From Mesorhizobium_L sp035547755 (GTDB lineage Bacteria > Pseudomonadota > Alphaproteobacteria > Rhizobiales > Rhizobiaceae): a DNA stretch of 64,000 bases. Positions within the stretch are counted from its first letter, which is position 1. The number at the start of each line of letters is the position of its first letter. The stretch covers positions 1 to 64,000 of the forward strand of contig DASZUG010000070.1 in the NCBI GenBank assembly GCA_035547755.1, in the 5' to 3' direction. The translations under genes and the position numbers were made by a program. Of this stretch, positions 53,983 through 61,857 are shown piece after piece. The notes beneath the pieces were generated by a model that saw nothing but the letters and a program-made list of their open reading frames with translations, had not been told where the DNA came from and made no database searches.

Positions 53983-54762
53983 TCAACCCAGGCAATAAGC
54001 GGGAGAGCGAAGAGAGGAAATGAAAGGCAATCCTTTCCGCCGCCGCGTCCAGCCGACCACCGCCAGGCATTCGGATCGGCTTTCATAGCGCTTCGCCATT
54101 GCCCAGCTTCGGCAATCCACCGCACAGATATCGGCGGAACCTTCGGCGACAGCAGCGATCGAGGCGCGATGGCCGCCGGTTTCGACCATTCCGGAAAAGA
54201 AGCCCATTAGCGAATGGCGCTCTTCCAGATCACGCGTGAGCGCGATCAAACCCGACATGGAATCGACGCTGTTGTAGGCCAGCCTCGCGCCTTCGATGCG
54301 CTCGATCGGGATAAGCGCAGAGCCGTCCAGAGGTGCGGCCGCATCCCGCGGCAAACCCGCATCGCGGCGGCGCATCAAGATGGCGCTTGAATAAAAAACG
54401 CCCGTTCCTCCCTCGAAAGCCGAATAGTCCGGTTGCCCGACGACGCGCACATGCTCGGCCAGCCCGAACTCCATCGGCCCCCAGCAGGTCTGCGCCAGGA
54501 GAAGGGCCGGATGACGCCAAAGCGTATGAAGATCGAATTCGTCCGGCGGTAATGTCGCAGGATCGGGGGCGATCACCGCGCCGCTGGCATTTCGAATTCC
54601 TCCAGGCACGGCAGGCATGTCAGCATTGCGGCGTACAAGCGAAACCGGGACGTCGATTCCCATTCTCTTCAGCATGCCGCTCAACAGCAACCATTCGGAG
54701 TCCGTTTCCAAACGGGCCTCCGGCCAATCATACATCGGAAGCGCTGCAATGTACCCGTTCAT
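53983..54762 (-). CDS. PhnD-like substrate-binding fold protein, without signal peptide
   Basis: A 259-residue protein resembling the periplasmic phosphate/phosphonate-binding group: ALPMYDWPEA at the N-terminus (AxLPMYD motif), CWGPMEFGLAEHVRVVGQPDY, ALIPIERIEGARLAYNSVDSMSG and ADICAVDCRSWAMAKR. No signal peptide or lipobox is visible from the most likely start MNGYIAALPMYDW, so it may be cytosolic. No permease or ATPase is adjacent. On the minus strand it follows the desaturase gene by 64 bp. The ligand is unknown. Confidence 0.82.
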   Translation of the reverse strand: MNGYIAALPMYDWPEARLETDSEWLLLSGMLKRMGIDVPVSLVRRNADMPAVPGGIRNASGAVIAPDPATLPPDEFDLHTLWRHPALLLAQTCWGPMEFGLAEHVRVVGQPDYSAFEGGTGVFYSSAILMRRRDAGLPRDAAAPLDGSALIPIERIEGARLAYNSVDSMSGLIALTRDLEERHSLMGFFSGMVETGGHRASIAAVAEGSADICAVDCRSWAMAKRYESRSECLAVVGWTRRRKGLPFISSLRSPAYCLG

Positions 54763-54826
54763 GAAAATCGGAAACGCCGCTTTCGCCACAGCGAGAGGAT
54801 TAAGCTGGACGCGACAGAATGAAAAA

Positions 54827-55846
54827 TCATTCCTTGGGTGGCTCGGCCGGCACCGGCGCGGTGCCCAGGCCACTCACATTGCGTGTCCGCACGCGCGGAC
54901 GGAAGGCACGGCCTGCCTCCGGATCGCGCCGCAGGAAAGGATGGATGACAGGCTCCTTGGCTCTGAAGGCGAATTCGCGGAAGAGCGCGAAATAATTCGC
55001 ATAGCTGTAACCATTGTTCATCGCCAGCCATTCCTCGCGCCTCGTCCGGAACAAAGCCGGCAGGCGATACCACGCGACGGTGGGATTCTTGTGGTGGACG
55101 AAGTGGAGGTTGTTGTTGAGGAACAGGAACGACAGGGGCGAGCGCTCGATGATGACCGTGCGCCCCTCTGGCCGTTCCGACCATTGATGCTCGGCGAAGG
55201 TGCGGATGGATATCAGCGATTGCCCGAACCACACCGGAACGAGAATATAGAGCCAGAGCGGTATGCCGAATCCGATAACGACGATCGGCAGCACCACCGC
55301 AAGCCCGATAAAATGATGCAGCCACGCGCGCCGCACCGTCTTGTCCCCCGCGCCGGCGAGTTTCAGATCGGCGAGGAAAAAGCCGAAGCAGGAGAGCCAT
55401 GGTCCGAGGAAGAAACGTCCGACCATGGTGTTGTTGATTTCGAGCATCAGCCTCAATGCCGCCGGCAACTGCCTGTGCTGCCAAAGGGCCCGGTAGTAGC
55501 TTTCCGGATCATCGAATGGATCTGTAAGGCGTTCGTCGGCATGATGCCGCAGATGAAGGGCCTTGAAGCGCCGGTAGGGCCAGAGGAGGCCAAGCGGCAG
55601 GTAGACAAGCGCCTCGTTCACAGCCGCGTTGCGTGTCGGATGCCCGTGCGCGACCTCATGGGTCAGCGACGACTGCATCGCGACTGTCAGGGTAAGAACG
55701 ACCAGCGCCAGAACCGGATAATCCGGCCAAAGAAAAAAGCCACCCCCCGCCCACGAGGCGTGGCAAATGATGATCAGGGCCAAGGTCGGCCATTCGACCG
55801 CGGGTTTTCGCGCCGTGCGCGCTCCCGCCCTGGAAAACTTCCTCAT
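54827..55846 (-). CDS. Fatty acid desaturase family membrane protein
   Basis: A 339-residue integral membrane di-iron enzyme. The three histidine boxes are HEVAHGH, HLRHH and HFVHHKN, interspersed by four or more hydrophobic helices. They match acyl-lipid desaturases; the acyl position is unknown. The start MRKFSRAGAR directly follows an AGAAGG site with short spacing. It is divergent from an XRE regulator across a region with two palindromes, so it may be regulated by it, e.g. for membrane fluidity. The PhnD-like gene follows. Confidence 0.92.
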   Translation of the reverse strand: MRKFSRAGARTARKPAVEWPTLALIIICHASWAGGGFFLWPDYPVLALVVLTLTVAMQSSLTHEVAHGHPTRNAAVNEALVYLPLGLLWPYRRFKALHLRHHADERLTDPFDDPESYYRALWQHRQLPAALRLMLEINNTMVGRFFLGPWLSCFGFFLADLKLAGAGDKTVRRAWLHHFIGLAVVLPIVVIGFGIPLWLYILVPVWFGQSLISIRTFAEHQWSERPEGRTVIIERSPLSFLFLNNNLHFVHHKNPTVAWYRLPALFRTRREEWLAMNNGYSYANYFALFREFAFRAKEPVIHPFLRRDPEAGRAFRPRVRTRNVSGLGTAPVPAEPPKE

Positions 55847-55876
55847 TCCTTCTCTGCCACCAGCCCGAAACCCCTG

Positions 55877-55894
55877 CTGACACAATGTTGTCAG
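55877..55894. promoter_or_regulatory. Operator-like palindrome next to the desaturase start
   Basis: CTGACA-CAATGT-TGTCAG has perfect 6-bp arms, 31 bp before the desaturase ATG. Possible operator for the divergent XRE regulator or another factor. Confidence 0.4.
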
Positions 55895-55921
55895 GAGATG
55901 AGAGGGGCTTCAATGCGAGAA

Positions 55922-55947
55922 TGTGCATTAAGTGTTTATAATGCACA
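55922..55947. promoter_or_regulatory. Operator-like palindrome between desaturase and XRE regulator
   Basis: TGTGCATTA-AGTGTTTA-TAATGCACA has perfect 9-bp arms and an 8-bp spacer. It lies centrally in the divergent promoter region, 63 bp from the regulator start; the local sequence is much more AT-rich than its surroundings. It is well placed as the XRE operator. Confidence 0.55.
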
Positions 55948-56010
55948 CCGAAAGCAGCGTTTGTTGTGAATAGTAATCAATGCTATAGTTTATCGGCATA
56001 GGAGGCAGTC

Positions 56011-56847
56011 ATGGACAAGCGTGATCTTTCCGAAGTGTTCCGCGAAAGGCTCAAACTCCTGGTCCAGCGGTCCGAACTGAACCAGTCCGCATTCGCTGCC
56101 AGAGTGGGCATCGACCGTTCGGCCCTGTCGCAACTGCTTTCGGGAGGTTCGACGCGCCTTCCCCGCGCCGAAACATTGCTCAATATCGCGGCTGAGTACC
56201 GGATTTCGCTCGATTGGCTGCTCGGCATCAGCCAGGACGAGGGCCTGACAGGAGAAATCAGGGAGAGCCTCGAGATCGAGGAGAGTACGGGCGGTTTCAA
56301 CGACACGCTGCTCGCGCGCTGGCACGCCGAGGCGGCTGGAACGAAAATCCGCTACGTTCCGGCCGGCATTCCCGACCTGCTGCGCAGCGACGCCCTCATC
56401 GATTACGAGGCCGGCATCACCAATAGAAGCCGTGAAACCCATGCGCTCGAAACGCAATACCGTATCGACTACAACCGCCGTCCCGAAACCGATATGGAAG
56501 TTTGCATGCCCTGCCACACGCTGGAAATCTTCGCGCAAGGGCTCGGCATCTGGTCGGGCCTGCCGCGTGAGGTGCGCAGCGAGCAGCTGGCGCATATGGC
56601 GCGCCTGCTCGATGACCTCTATCCGACGTTCCGGCTCTTCCTTTATGATGGCAGGCTGCGCTATTCGGTGCCCTACACCATATTCGGACCGTTTCGGGCG
56701 GCGATCTATGTCGGCGACATGTATCTGGTGCTCAACGCCACCGAACCGATCCGCACGCTGACCCGCCATTTCGACAATCTGATACGGGCCGCGATCGTCA
56801 ACGCGCATGAAAGCGCGGATTTTGCCGCGAAGCTCCAAGTGGCTTGA
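56011..56847 (+). CDS. XRE-family transcriptional regulator with C-terminal effector-like domain
   Basis: A 278-residue DNA-binding protein. The N-terminal helix-turn-helix is ELNQSAFAARVGIDRSALSQ (about residues 23-42). It is followed by LPRAETLLNIAAEYRISLDWLLG, typical of XRE domains. The rest (about 100-278) is an uncharacterised domain with YVPAGIPDLLRSDALIDYEA and FLYDGRLRYSVPYTIFGPF. It begins after AGGAGG. The direct divergence from the desaturase suggests a regulator of membrane lipid composition; that is inference from context. Confidence 0.88.
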   Translation: MDKRDLSEVFRERLKLLVQRSELNQSAFAARVGIDRSALSQLLSGGSTRLPRAETLLNIAAEYRISLDWLLGISQDEGLTGEIRESLEIEESTGGFNDTLLARWHAEAAGTKIRYVPAGIPDLLRSDALIDYEAGITNRSRETHALETQYRIDYNRRPETDMEVCMPCHTLEIFAQGLGIWSGLPREVRSEQLAHMARLLDDLYPTFRLFLYDGRLRYSVPYTIFGPFRAAIYVGDMYLVLNATEPIRTLTRHFDNLIRAAIVNAHESADFAAKLQVA

Positions 56848-56873
56848 AATCCAGCGCGGAATCCATTGACGTT

Positions 56874-56893
56874 ATATAAAGACTTCTTTATAT
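56874..56893. promoter_or_regulatory. AT-rich 20-bp palindrome upstream of bmt
   Basis: ATATAAAGA-CT-TCTTTATAT is a perfect palindrome with 9-bp arms, 38 bp before the bmt ATG. From memory it resembles ArsR-type (SahR-like) sites found near methionine-cycle genes in alphaproteobacteria. A methionine- or SAH-responsive operator for bmt is likely. Confidence 0.65.
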
Positions 56894-56930
56894 CATTATT
56901 TCTCACTTTCCTTATCTTTGGGCCTTTGCC

Positions 56931-57944
56931 ATGAACAATCCGATCGACCGGCTTTTTGCGGAAAAAGGCGTGCTGCTCGCCGATGGCGCGACCGGGACCA
57001 ATCTCTTTGCCATGGGGCTCGAAGCCGGCGAAGCGCCGGAACTCTGGAACGAGAGCAATCCCGACAGGATTCGCGCCCTGCATCGGGGATTCATCGACGC
57101 CGGCGCCGATATCATCCTCACCAATTCCTTTGGCGGAACGCGGCACAGGCTGAAACTCCACAATGCTCAGGACCGGGTGCATGAACTGAACCGCAAGGCG
57201 GCCGAACTCGCCAGCGAAGTCGCGAGAGCAGCGGGTCGGCGGGTGATCGTCGCCGGATCGGTCGGCCCGACGGGCGAACTGCTCGAACCGCTCGGCGCCC
57301 TCACCTATGAGGATGCGGTCGATGCCTTCGCCGAACAGATCGCCGGCCTCAAGGAAGGCGGCGCGGAAGTCGCATGGATCGAGACCATGTCCGCGCCTCA
57401 GGAAATCCGCGCGGCGGCGGATGCCGCGATCAGGGTCGGCCTGCCCTACACCTATACCGGCTCCTTCGACACGGCCGGCCGCACGATGATGGGCCTTGCG
57501 CCGGCGCATATCCATGGCGTCGCGGACGGGCTTGCGGAAAAGCCGCTCGCGGTCGGGGCCAATTGCGGGGTCGGCGCGTCCGACATCCTCGCTTCCCTTC
57601 TGGACATGACCAATGCCAATCCCGAAGCGACGATCATCGTCAAGGGCAATTGCGGCATACCGGAATTCCGCGGCTCGGAAATCCATTATTCCGGCACGCC
57701 CGAACTGATGGCCGACTATGTCCGTCTCGCCGTCGATAGCGGCGCGAAGATCGTCGGCGGCTGCTGCGGAACGTCCTTCGCCCATCTGAAAGCGATGCGC
57801 GAAGCGCTCGATTCCCACGCGAAAGCCGGGCGGCCGACGGTCGCCGACGTGGTCGCGCGGATCGGTCCGCTGCGCAACAAGCCCGCCAATGAAAGCGGCG
57901 CGGAAGGCGCACCCCGGCGCGAAAGGCGACGTGTGAGGGCGTGA
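56931..57944 (+). CDS. bmt: Betaine--homocysteine S-methyltransferase
   Basis: A 337-residue homocysteine methyltransferase. The zinc ligands are visible as GANCG and GGCCGT (the CC pair), and LADGATGTNLFAMGLEAGEA is the start of the barrel. Sequence style matches the rhizobial Bmt that uses glycine betaine (or dimethyl-compounds) as methyl donor. It yields methionine and dimethylglycine. It is preceded by a striking AT-rich palindrome at 56874-56893, a probable operator. The last 15 residues are basic and variable. Confidence 0.93.
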   Translation: MNNPIDRLFAEKGVLLADGATGTNLFAMGLEAGEAPELWNESNPDRIRALHRGFIDAGADIILTNSFGGTRHRLKLHNAQDRVHELNRKAAELASEVARAAGRRVIVAGSVGPTGELLEPLGALTYEDAVDAFAEQIAGLKEGGAEVAWIETMSAPQEIRAAADAAIRVGLPYTYTGSFDTAGRTMMGLAPAHIHGVADGLAEKPLAVGANCGVGASDILASLLDMTNANPEATIIVKGNCGIPEFRGSEIHYSGTPELMADYVRLAVDSGAKIVGGCCGTSFAHLKAMREALDSHAKAGRPTVADVVARIGPLRNKPANESGAEGAPRRERRRVRA

Positions 57945-58019
57945 GCCTGACGGGACAAGCCCTTCGATAGGTAATGAGAGATTCTTCGCTGGGCGAGCAC
58001 GCCGCGCCCTAACGGGCAC

Positions 58020-58219
58020 GGCTCTGAACTCGGGTTAATTTTTTTGCTTTTCTACCCCCTCTCCGTCCGCTTCGCGGACACCTCTCCCCCACTTCGTGAG
58101 GGAGAGGATAGGCCCTGGCCGCCGTCTCGGCGCCCATCCGCCACCCGCGAAGCGGGGGAAGGTGCCGAGCGAATGCGAGGCGGAGGGGGATAATAGTCTG
58201 TTAACCCGAGTTCACAGCC
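58020..58219. repeat. 200-bp palindromic repeat beside tRNA-Leu
   Basis: GGCTCTGAACTCGGGTTAA at the left and TTAACCCGAGTTCACAGCC at the right are 19-bp inverted arms with one mismatch. A second inverted pair inside is TACCCCCTCTCCG near 58052 and CGGAGGGGGATA near 58183. Between are hairpins such as CCGCTTCGCGG. The whole is able to fold into one long structure. It is a mobile rhizobial type palindrome (the CCCCTCTCCG / GGAGGGGG core is familiar); it ends 14 bp from the tRNA. Confidence 0.8.
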
Positions 58220-58233
58220 GTGACGGAACGGGC

Positions 58234-58319
58234 TGGTGCGGGCGACGGGGATCGAACCCGTAAGCCTGTAAGGCGAGGGATTTTAAGTCCCTTGCGTCTA
58301 CCAGTTCCGCCACGCCCGC
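58234..58319 (-). tRNA. tRNA-Leu(UAA)
   Basis: Read on the minus strand, the 86-nt gene starts GCGGGCGTGGCGGAACTGGT and ends CGCCCGCACCA, so the CCA end is encoded. The anticodon arm AGGGA-CTTAAAA-TCCCT gives UAA. The long variable arm is typical for leucine and the T-arm reads GGGTTCGATCCCC. Confidence 0.97.
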
Positions 58320-58396
58320 ATCGCGCAAAGCTATGTCACAGCGCGGGGGCGGGATTCAAGACGTATACGGCAGCCGACCGTCTGCCTTCCTCACTT

Positions 58397-59167
58397 TCAA
58401 TTTTCGAAAACACAGGGCATTCCACGCTCGAGCGGTATCAGACGGGATGAAACGCCCAAAGTTGCGAACGCTGCCTCCAGTTCATCCGCGTTCTCTTTAA
58501 AATGAAACCATCCCTCGTTGTGCACAGCGACGAGCTTCGAATTTGGAAACGCGTGCGCCACTTCCAGAGCGTCGTTGCTGCCCATCGTCATTCGAAAGCG
58601 TCCTCTCGGTTCGGCGGCGCCGGCAAATACCATGACAACCTTGGGAGAAAACCGCTTGGCAACCTCTTCGATACCTTCATACCAGACAGTGTCGCCGGTG
58701 ATGTATAGCGTGTCGCCCGCTTGATCGGCTCCAACCAGAAAGCCCACCACATCCCCAGAAATCGGTTCTATTCCGACTGGACCATGACGCGCTGGCGTCG
58801 CGGTTATGAAAAGCTCGCCGCCGTCTCTCCCGGTAATTTCGCGCGTTTCAAAAGGGGCAAGTCCGATAGCATTGCCGCCGAGTCGCTTTGCTCCACTGGC
58901 AGTGGTGAAAGTGACCGGAACGTGTGGCAGAAGCTCTCTGCCCGCGTAGTCGAGATTATCCAGATGTTGATCGTGGCTGAGCAGCGCGGCGTCGAGTTGT
59001 CCGATCGCCTCAACGGGTATTGCCGGCCCTGTGGTTTTCTCAAACCGTACCGGGGCGGTTTGGTACAATCCCGGTGGGTCAAATGTCGGATCCGTAAGTA
59101 ACCGAAATGAGCGCGTCTCGACCAAAACTGTTGGACCGCCGATCAACGTCAATCTCAACCCCGTCAT
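58397..59167 (-). CDS. MBL-fold metallo-hydrolase
   Basis: A 256-residue metallo-beta-lactamase-fold protein: TLIGGPTVLVETRSFRLLTD at the start, LLSHDQHLDNLDYAG (variant of the HxHxDH motif), TATPARHGP and ITGDTVWYEGIE. The canonical metal motif is changed to H-D-Q-H-L-D-N, a variant seen in a subgroup of small hydrolases. The codon use is somewhat more AT-rich than in neighbours, which may hint at transfer. The start MTGLRLTLIGG is selected because of AGGA/GGAG sites; an in-frame upstream extension lacks similarity. Substrate unknown. Confidence 0.85.
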   Translation of the reverse strand: MTGLRLTLIGGPTVLVETRSFRLLTDPTFDPPGLYQTAPVRFEKTTGPAIPVEAIGQLDAALLSHDQHLDNLDYAGRELLPHVPVTFTTASGAKRLGGNAIGLAPFETREITGRDGGELFITATPARHGPVGIEPISGDVVGFLVGADQAGDTLYITGDTVWYEGIEEVAKRFSPKVVMVFAGAAEPRGRFRMTMGSNDALEVAHAFPNSKLVAVHNEGWFHFKENADELEAAFATLGVSSRLIPLERGMPCVFEN

Positions 59168-59413
59168 CGATCCTATCTCCGCTAGCTTGCGAGATGCATC
59201 CGGCATCGTTGCGACATTGAATAATCCGCTTCGCACCAAAGTCCGGAAAGAAGCGGGCTGGGAAGCGGAAACATATCTTCAGCCGGTTACCGCATGAAGA
59301 TCACTTCGCCTCAACCGCCTCCATATCGCTCGACCACAGTCACTCCCCTTTTGGCATCTGTCTTTTTTGGTGATACCGGTGGCCCGGCAGACATGACACG
59401 GGAATCGTCGGGG

Positions 59414-61744
59414 ATGGCAGAGCAAGAGATAAGCAAGACAACCAGATCGGATCTCGATACGGCGGCGCTCCGCTTCCACCGCTATCCGAAGCCCGGCAAG
59501 CTCGAAATCCAGCCGACCAAGCCTCTCGGCAACCAGCGCGACCTGGCGCTCGCCTATTCGCCCGGCGTCGCCGCGCCCTGCCTGGAAATCGCCGACGATC
59601 CGGCTGTGGCCGCCGATTATACCGCGCGCGCCAATCTCGTTGGGGTCGTTTCGAACGGCTCGGCCGTGCTGGGCCTCGGCAATATCGGCCCGCTCGCCTC
59701 CAAGCCGGTCATGGAAGGCAAGGCGGTGCTGTTCAAGAAATTCGCCGGCATCGACGTCTTCGACATCGAGATCGATGCCGAGACCATTCCCCTCATGGTC
59801 GAAACGGTCGCGGCGCTGGAGCCGACTTTCGGCGGCATCAACCTGGAGGACATCAAGGCGCCGGAATGCTTCGAGGTGGAAGAGAAGCTGAAAGCGCGGA
59901 TGAAGATCCCCGTCTTCCATGACGACCAGCACGGCACCGCCATCATCGTCGCCGCCGCCATCCTCAACGCGCTCGAACTCGCGGGCAAGAGTTTCGGCGA
60001 TATCAAGATCGTCACGTCGGGCGCCGGCGCGGCGGCCATTGCCTGCCTCAATTTGCTCGTTTCGCTCGGCGCCAAGCGGGAGAACATCTGGATCACGGAC
60101 CGCCATGGCGTCGCCTACAAAGGCCGCGTCGAGGAGATGGACCGCTGGAAGGATGTCTATGTAAAAGACACCAACGCCCGCAGCCTCGCCGACGTGATCG
60201 GCGGAGCGGATGTGTTCCTCGGCCTTTCCGCCGCCGGCGTGCTCAAGCCGGAATTGCTGAGCCAGATGGCGGAAAAGCCGCTCATCATGGCGCTTGCCAA
60301 TCCAACGCCGGAAATCATGCCGGAAATCGCTCGGCAAGCCCGGCCCGATGCGATGATCTGTACCGGCCGATCGGATTTTCCGAACCAGGTCAATAACGTC
60401 CTCTGCTTCCCCTACATTTTCCGCGGGGCGCTCGATTGCGGCGCGACCGCCATCAACGAGGCAATGAAAATGGCGGCGGTCAGGGCAATCGCGGCGCTGG
60501 CGCGCGAGGAGCCCTCCGACGTCGCCGCCCGCGCCTATTCCGGCGAGACGCCGATGTTCGGGCCCGACTTCCTGATCCCCTCGCCCTTCGATCCGCGGTT
60601 GATCCTGAGGATCGCGCCTGCCGTCGCCCGCGCCGCCGCCGAAAGCGGCGTCGCCTCGCGGCCGATCGGGGACATGGAGACCTATATCGACCGGCTGAAC
60701 CGCTTCGTCTTCCGCTCCGGCTTGATCATGAAGCCGGTGTTCTCGGCGGCGAAGAACGCCAGCGCCAAGCGGGTCATCTATGCCGACGGCGAGGATGAGC
60801 GCGTTCTGCGCGCGGCGCAGGCCGTTCTGGAAGAAGGGATCGCGACGCCCATCCTCATCGGCCGCCCGAACGTGGTCGAGACGCGGCTGAAACGCCATGG
60901 CCTCAAGATCAAGGTCGGTAAGGATTTCGAGATCGTCAATCCCGAAGACGATCCGCGCTACCGTCACTATGTCGATCTTCTGACCCAGTTGGCGGGGCGG
61001 CGCGGCATCACGCCGGAGGCGGCGCGGACCATGGTGCGCACCAACACGACCGTCATCGCGGCGCTGGCGATGATGCGGGAGGAAGCCGACGCCATGATTT
61101 GCGGCCTCGAAGGGCGCTACGAAAAGCACCTGCGCAATGTCGATCTCATCATCGGGCGCAAGCCCGGCATATGCGAATTGTCGGCGCTCTCCATGCTGAT
61201 CGCGCAGCGCGGCGTCACCTTCTTTACCGATACCTATGTGAATGTCGATCCGACTGCCGAAGAAATCGCGGAGATCACCATCCTTGCGGCGGAGGAAATC
61301 CGGCGTTTCGGGCTCGAACCGAAGGCAGCGCTCCTGTCGCACTCCAATTTCGGTTCGAAGGATTCGCCGAGCGCGCTCAAGATGCGCGAAGCGGCGGCGA
61401 TCCTCAAGCGCGCCGCGCCGGAGCTCGAATCCGATGGCGAAATGCATGGCGACGCGGCGCTGGACGAAAAGCAGCGCGACCGTATTTTCCCTCAATCCAC
61501 CCTGCATGGCGAAGCCAATCTGCTGGTCTTCCCCAATCTCGACGCCGCAAACATCACGCTGAACACGGTGAAGGCGATGACGGACGCGCTGCATGTCGGC
61601 CCGATCCTGCTCGGCACCGCACGGCCGGCGCATATCCTGACCCCATCCGTCACGGCGAGAGGCGTCATCAACATGACGGCGCTTGCGGTGGTCGAAGCCT
61701 CGCAGCGCGTGCTGGCGGAATCGGCGACAGGCAGTCGGCAGTAG
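59414..61744 (+). CDS. maeB: NADP-dependent malic enzyme with phosphotransacetylase-like domain
   Basis: A 776-residue fusion protein. The N-terminal 430 residues are a malic enzyme: FHRYPKPGKLEI, LAYSPGVAAPCLEI, FHDDQHGTAI, and NAD(P)-binding VTSGAGAAAIAC. The remaining part is a PTA-like domain (VIYADGEDERVLRAAQAVLE, HGEANLLVFPNLD) that is regulatory rather than catalytic in this family. Converts malate to pyruvate. The start MAEQEISKTTRSD is the most likely; alternatives are 59393 and 59294. It is in the usual length range (about 760-780). Confidence 0.94.
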   Translation: MAEQEISKTTRSDLDTAALRFHRYPKPGKLEIQPTKPLGNQRDLALAYSPGVAAPCLEIADDPAVAADYTARANLVGVVSNGSAVLGLGNIGPLASKPVMEGKAVLFKKFAGIDVFDIEIDAETIPLMVETVAALEPTFGGINLEDIKAPECFEVEEKLKARMKIPVFHDDQHGTAIIVAAAILNALELAGKSFGDIKIVTSGAGAAAIACLNLLVSLGAKRENIWITDRHGVAYKGRVEEMDRWKDVYVKDTNARSLADVIGGADVFLGLSAAGVLKPELLSQMAEKPLIMALANPTPEIMPEIARQARPDAMICTGRSDFPNQVNNVLCFPYIFRGALDCGATAINEAMKMAAVRAIAALAREEPSDVAARAYSGETPMFGPDFLIPSPFDPRLILRIAPAVARAAAESGVASRPIGDMETYIDRLNRFVFRSGLIMKPVFSAAKNASAKRVIYADGEDERVLRAAQAVLEEGIATPILIGRPNVVETRLKRHGLKIKVGKDFEIVNPEDDPRYRHYVDLLTQLAGRRGITPEAARTMVRTNTTVIAALAMMREEADAMICGLEGRYEKHLRNVDLIIGRKPGICELSALSMLIAQRGVTFFTDTYVNVDPTAEEIAEITILAAEEIRRFGLEPKAALLSHSNFGSKDSPSALKMREAAAILKRAAPELESDGEMHGDAALDEKQRDRIFPQSTLHGEANLLVFPNLDAANITLNTVKAMTDALHVGPILLGTARPAHILTPSVTARGVINMTALAVVEASQRVLAESATGSRQ

Positions 61745-61857
61745 CCAAGAATAAGGAAGAGATTTGACCAAAGGCCGCAAGCGGCGGTTAAGTCCCAAAT
61801 GCTATTCAAGCCTGAATTGAACTTAGGCTGAAGCTGTTTGTCCATTCGGACCGGGTT

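Noticed and set aside
53983..54873. Longer start of the PhnD-like gene at 54873
   Set aside because: The extra 37 residues run into the desaturase gene and do not form a signal peptide.
56848..56930. SAM or SAH riboswitch upstream of bmt
   Set aside because: The leader is only about 80 bp and contains a DNA palindrome rather than a riboswitch fold.
59279..61798. 839-codon minus-strand open frame
   Set aside because: Antisense to maeB; composition is Arg/Asp/His-rich as expected for a shadow frame, without domains.
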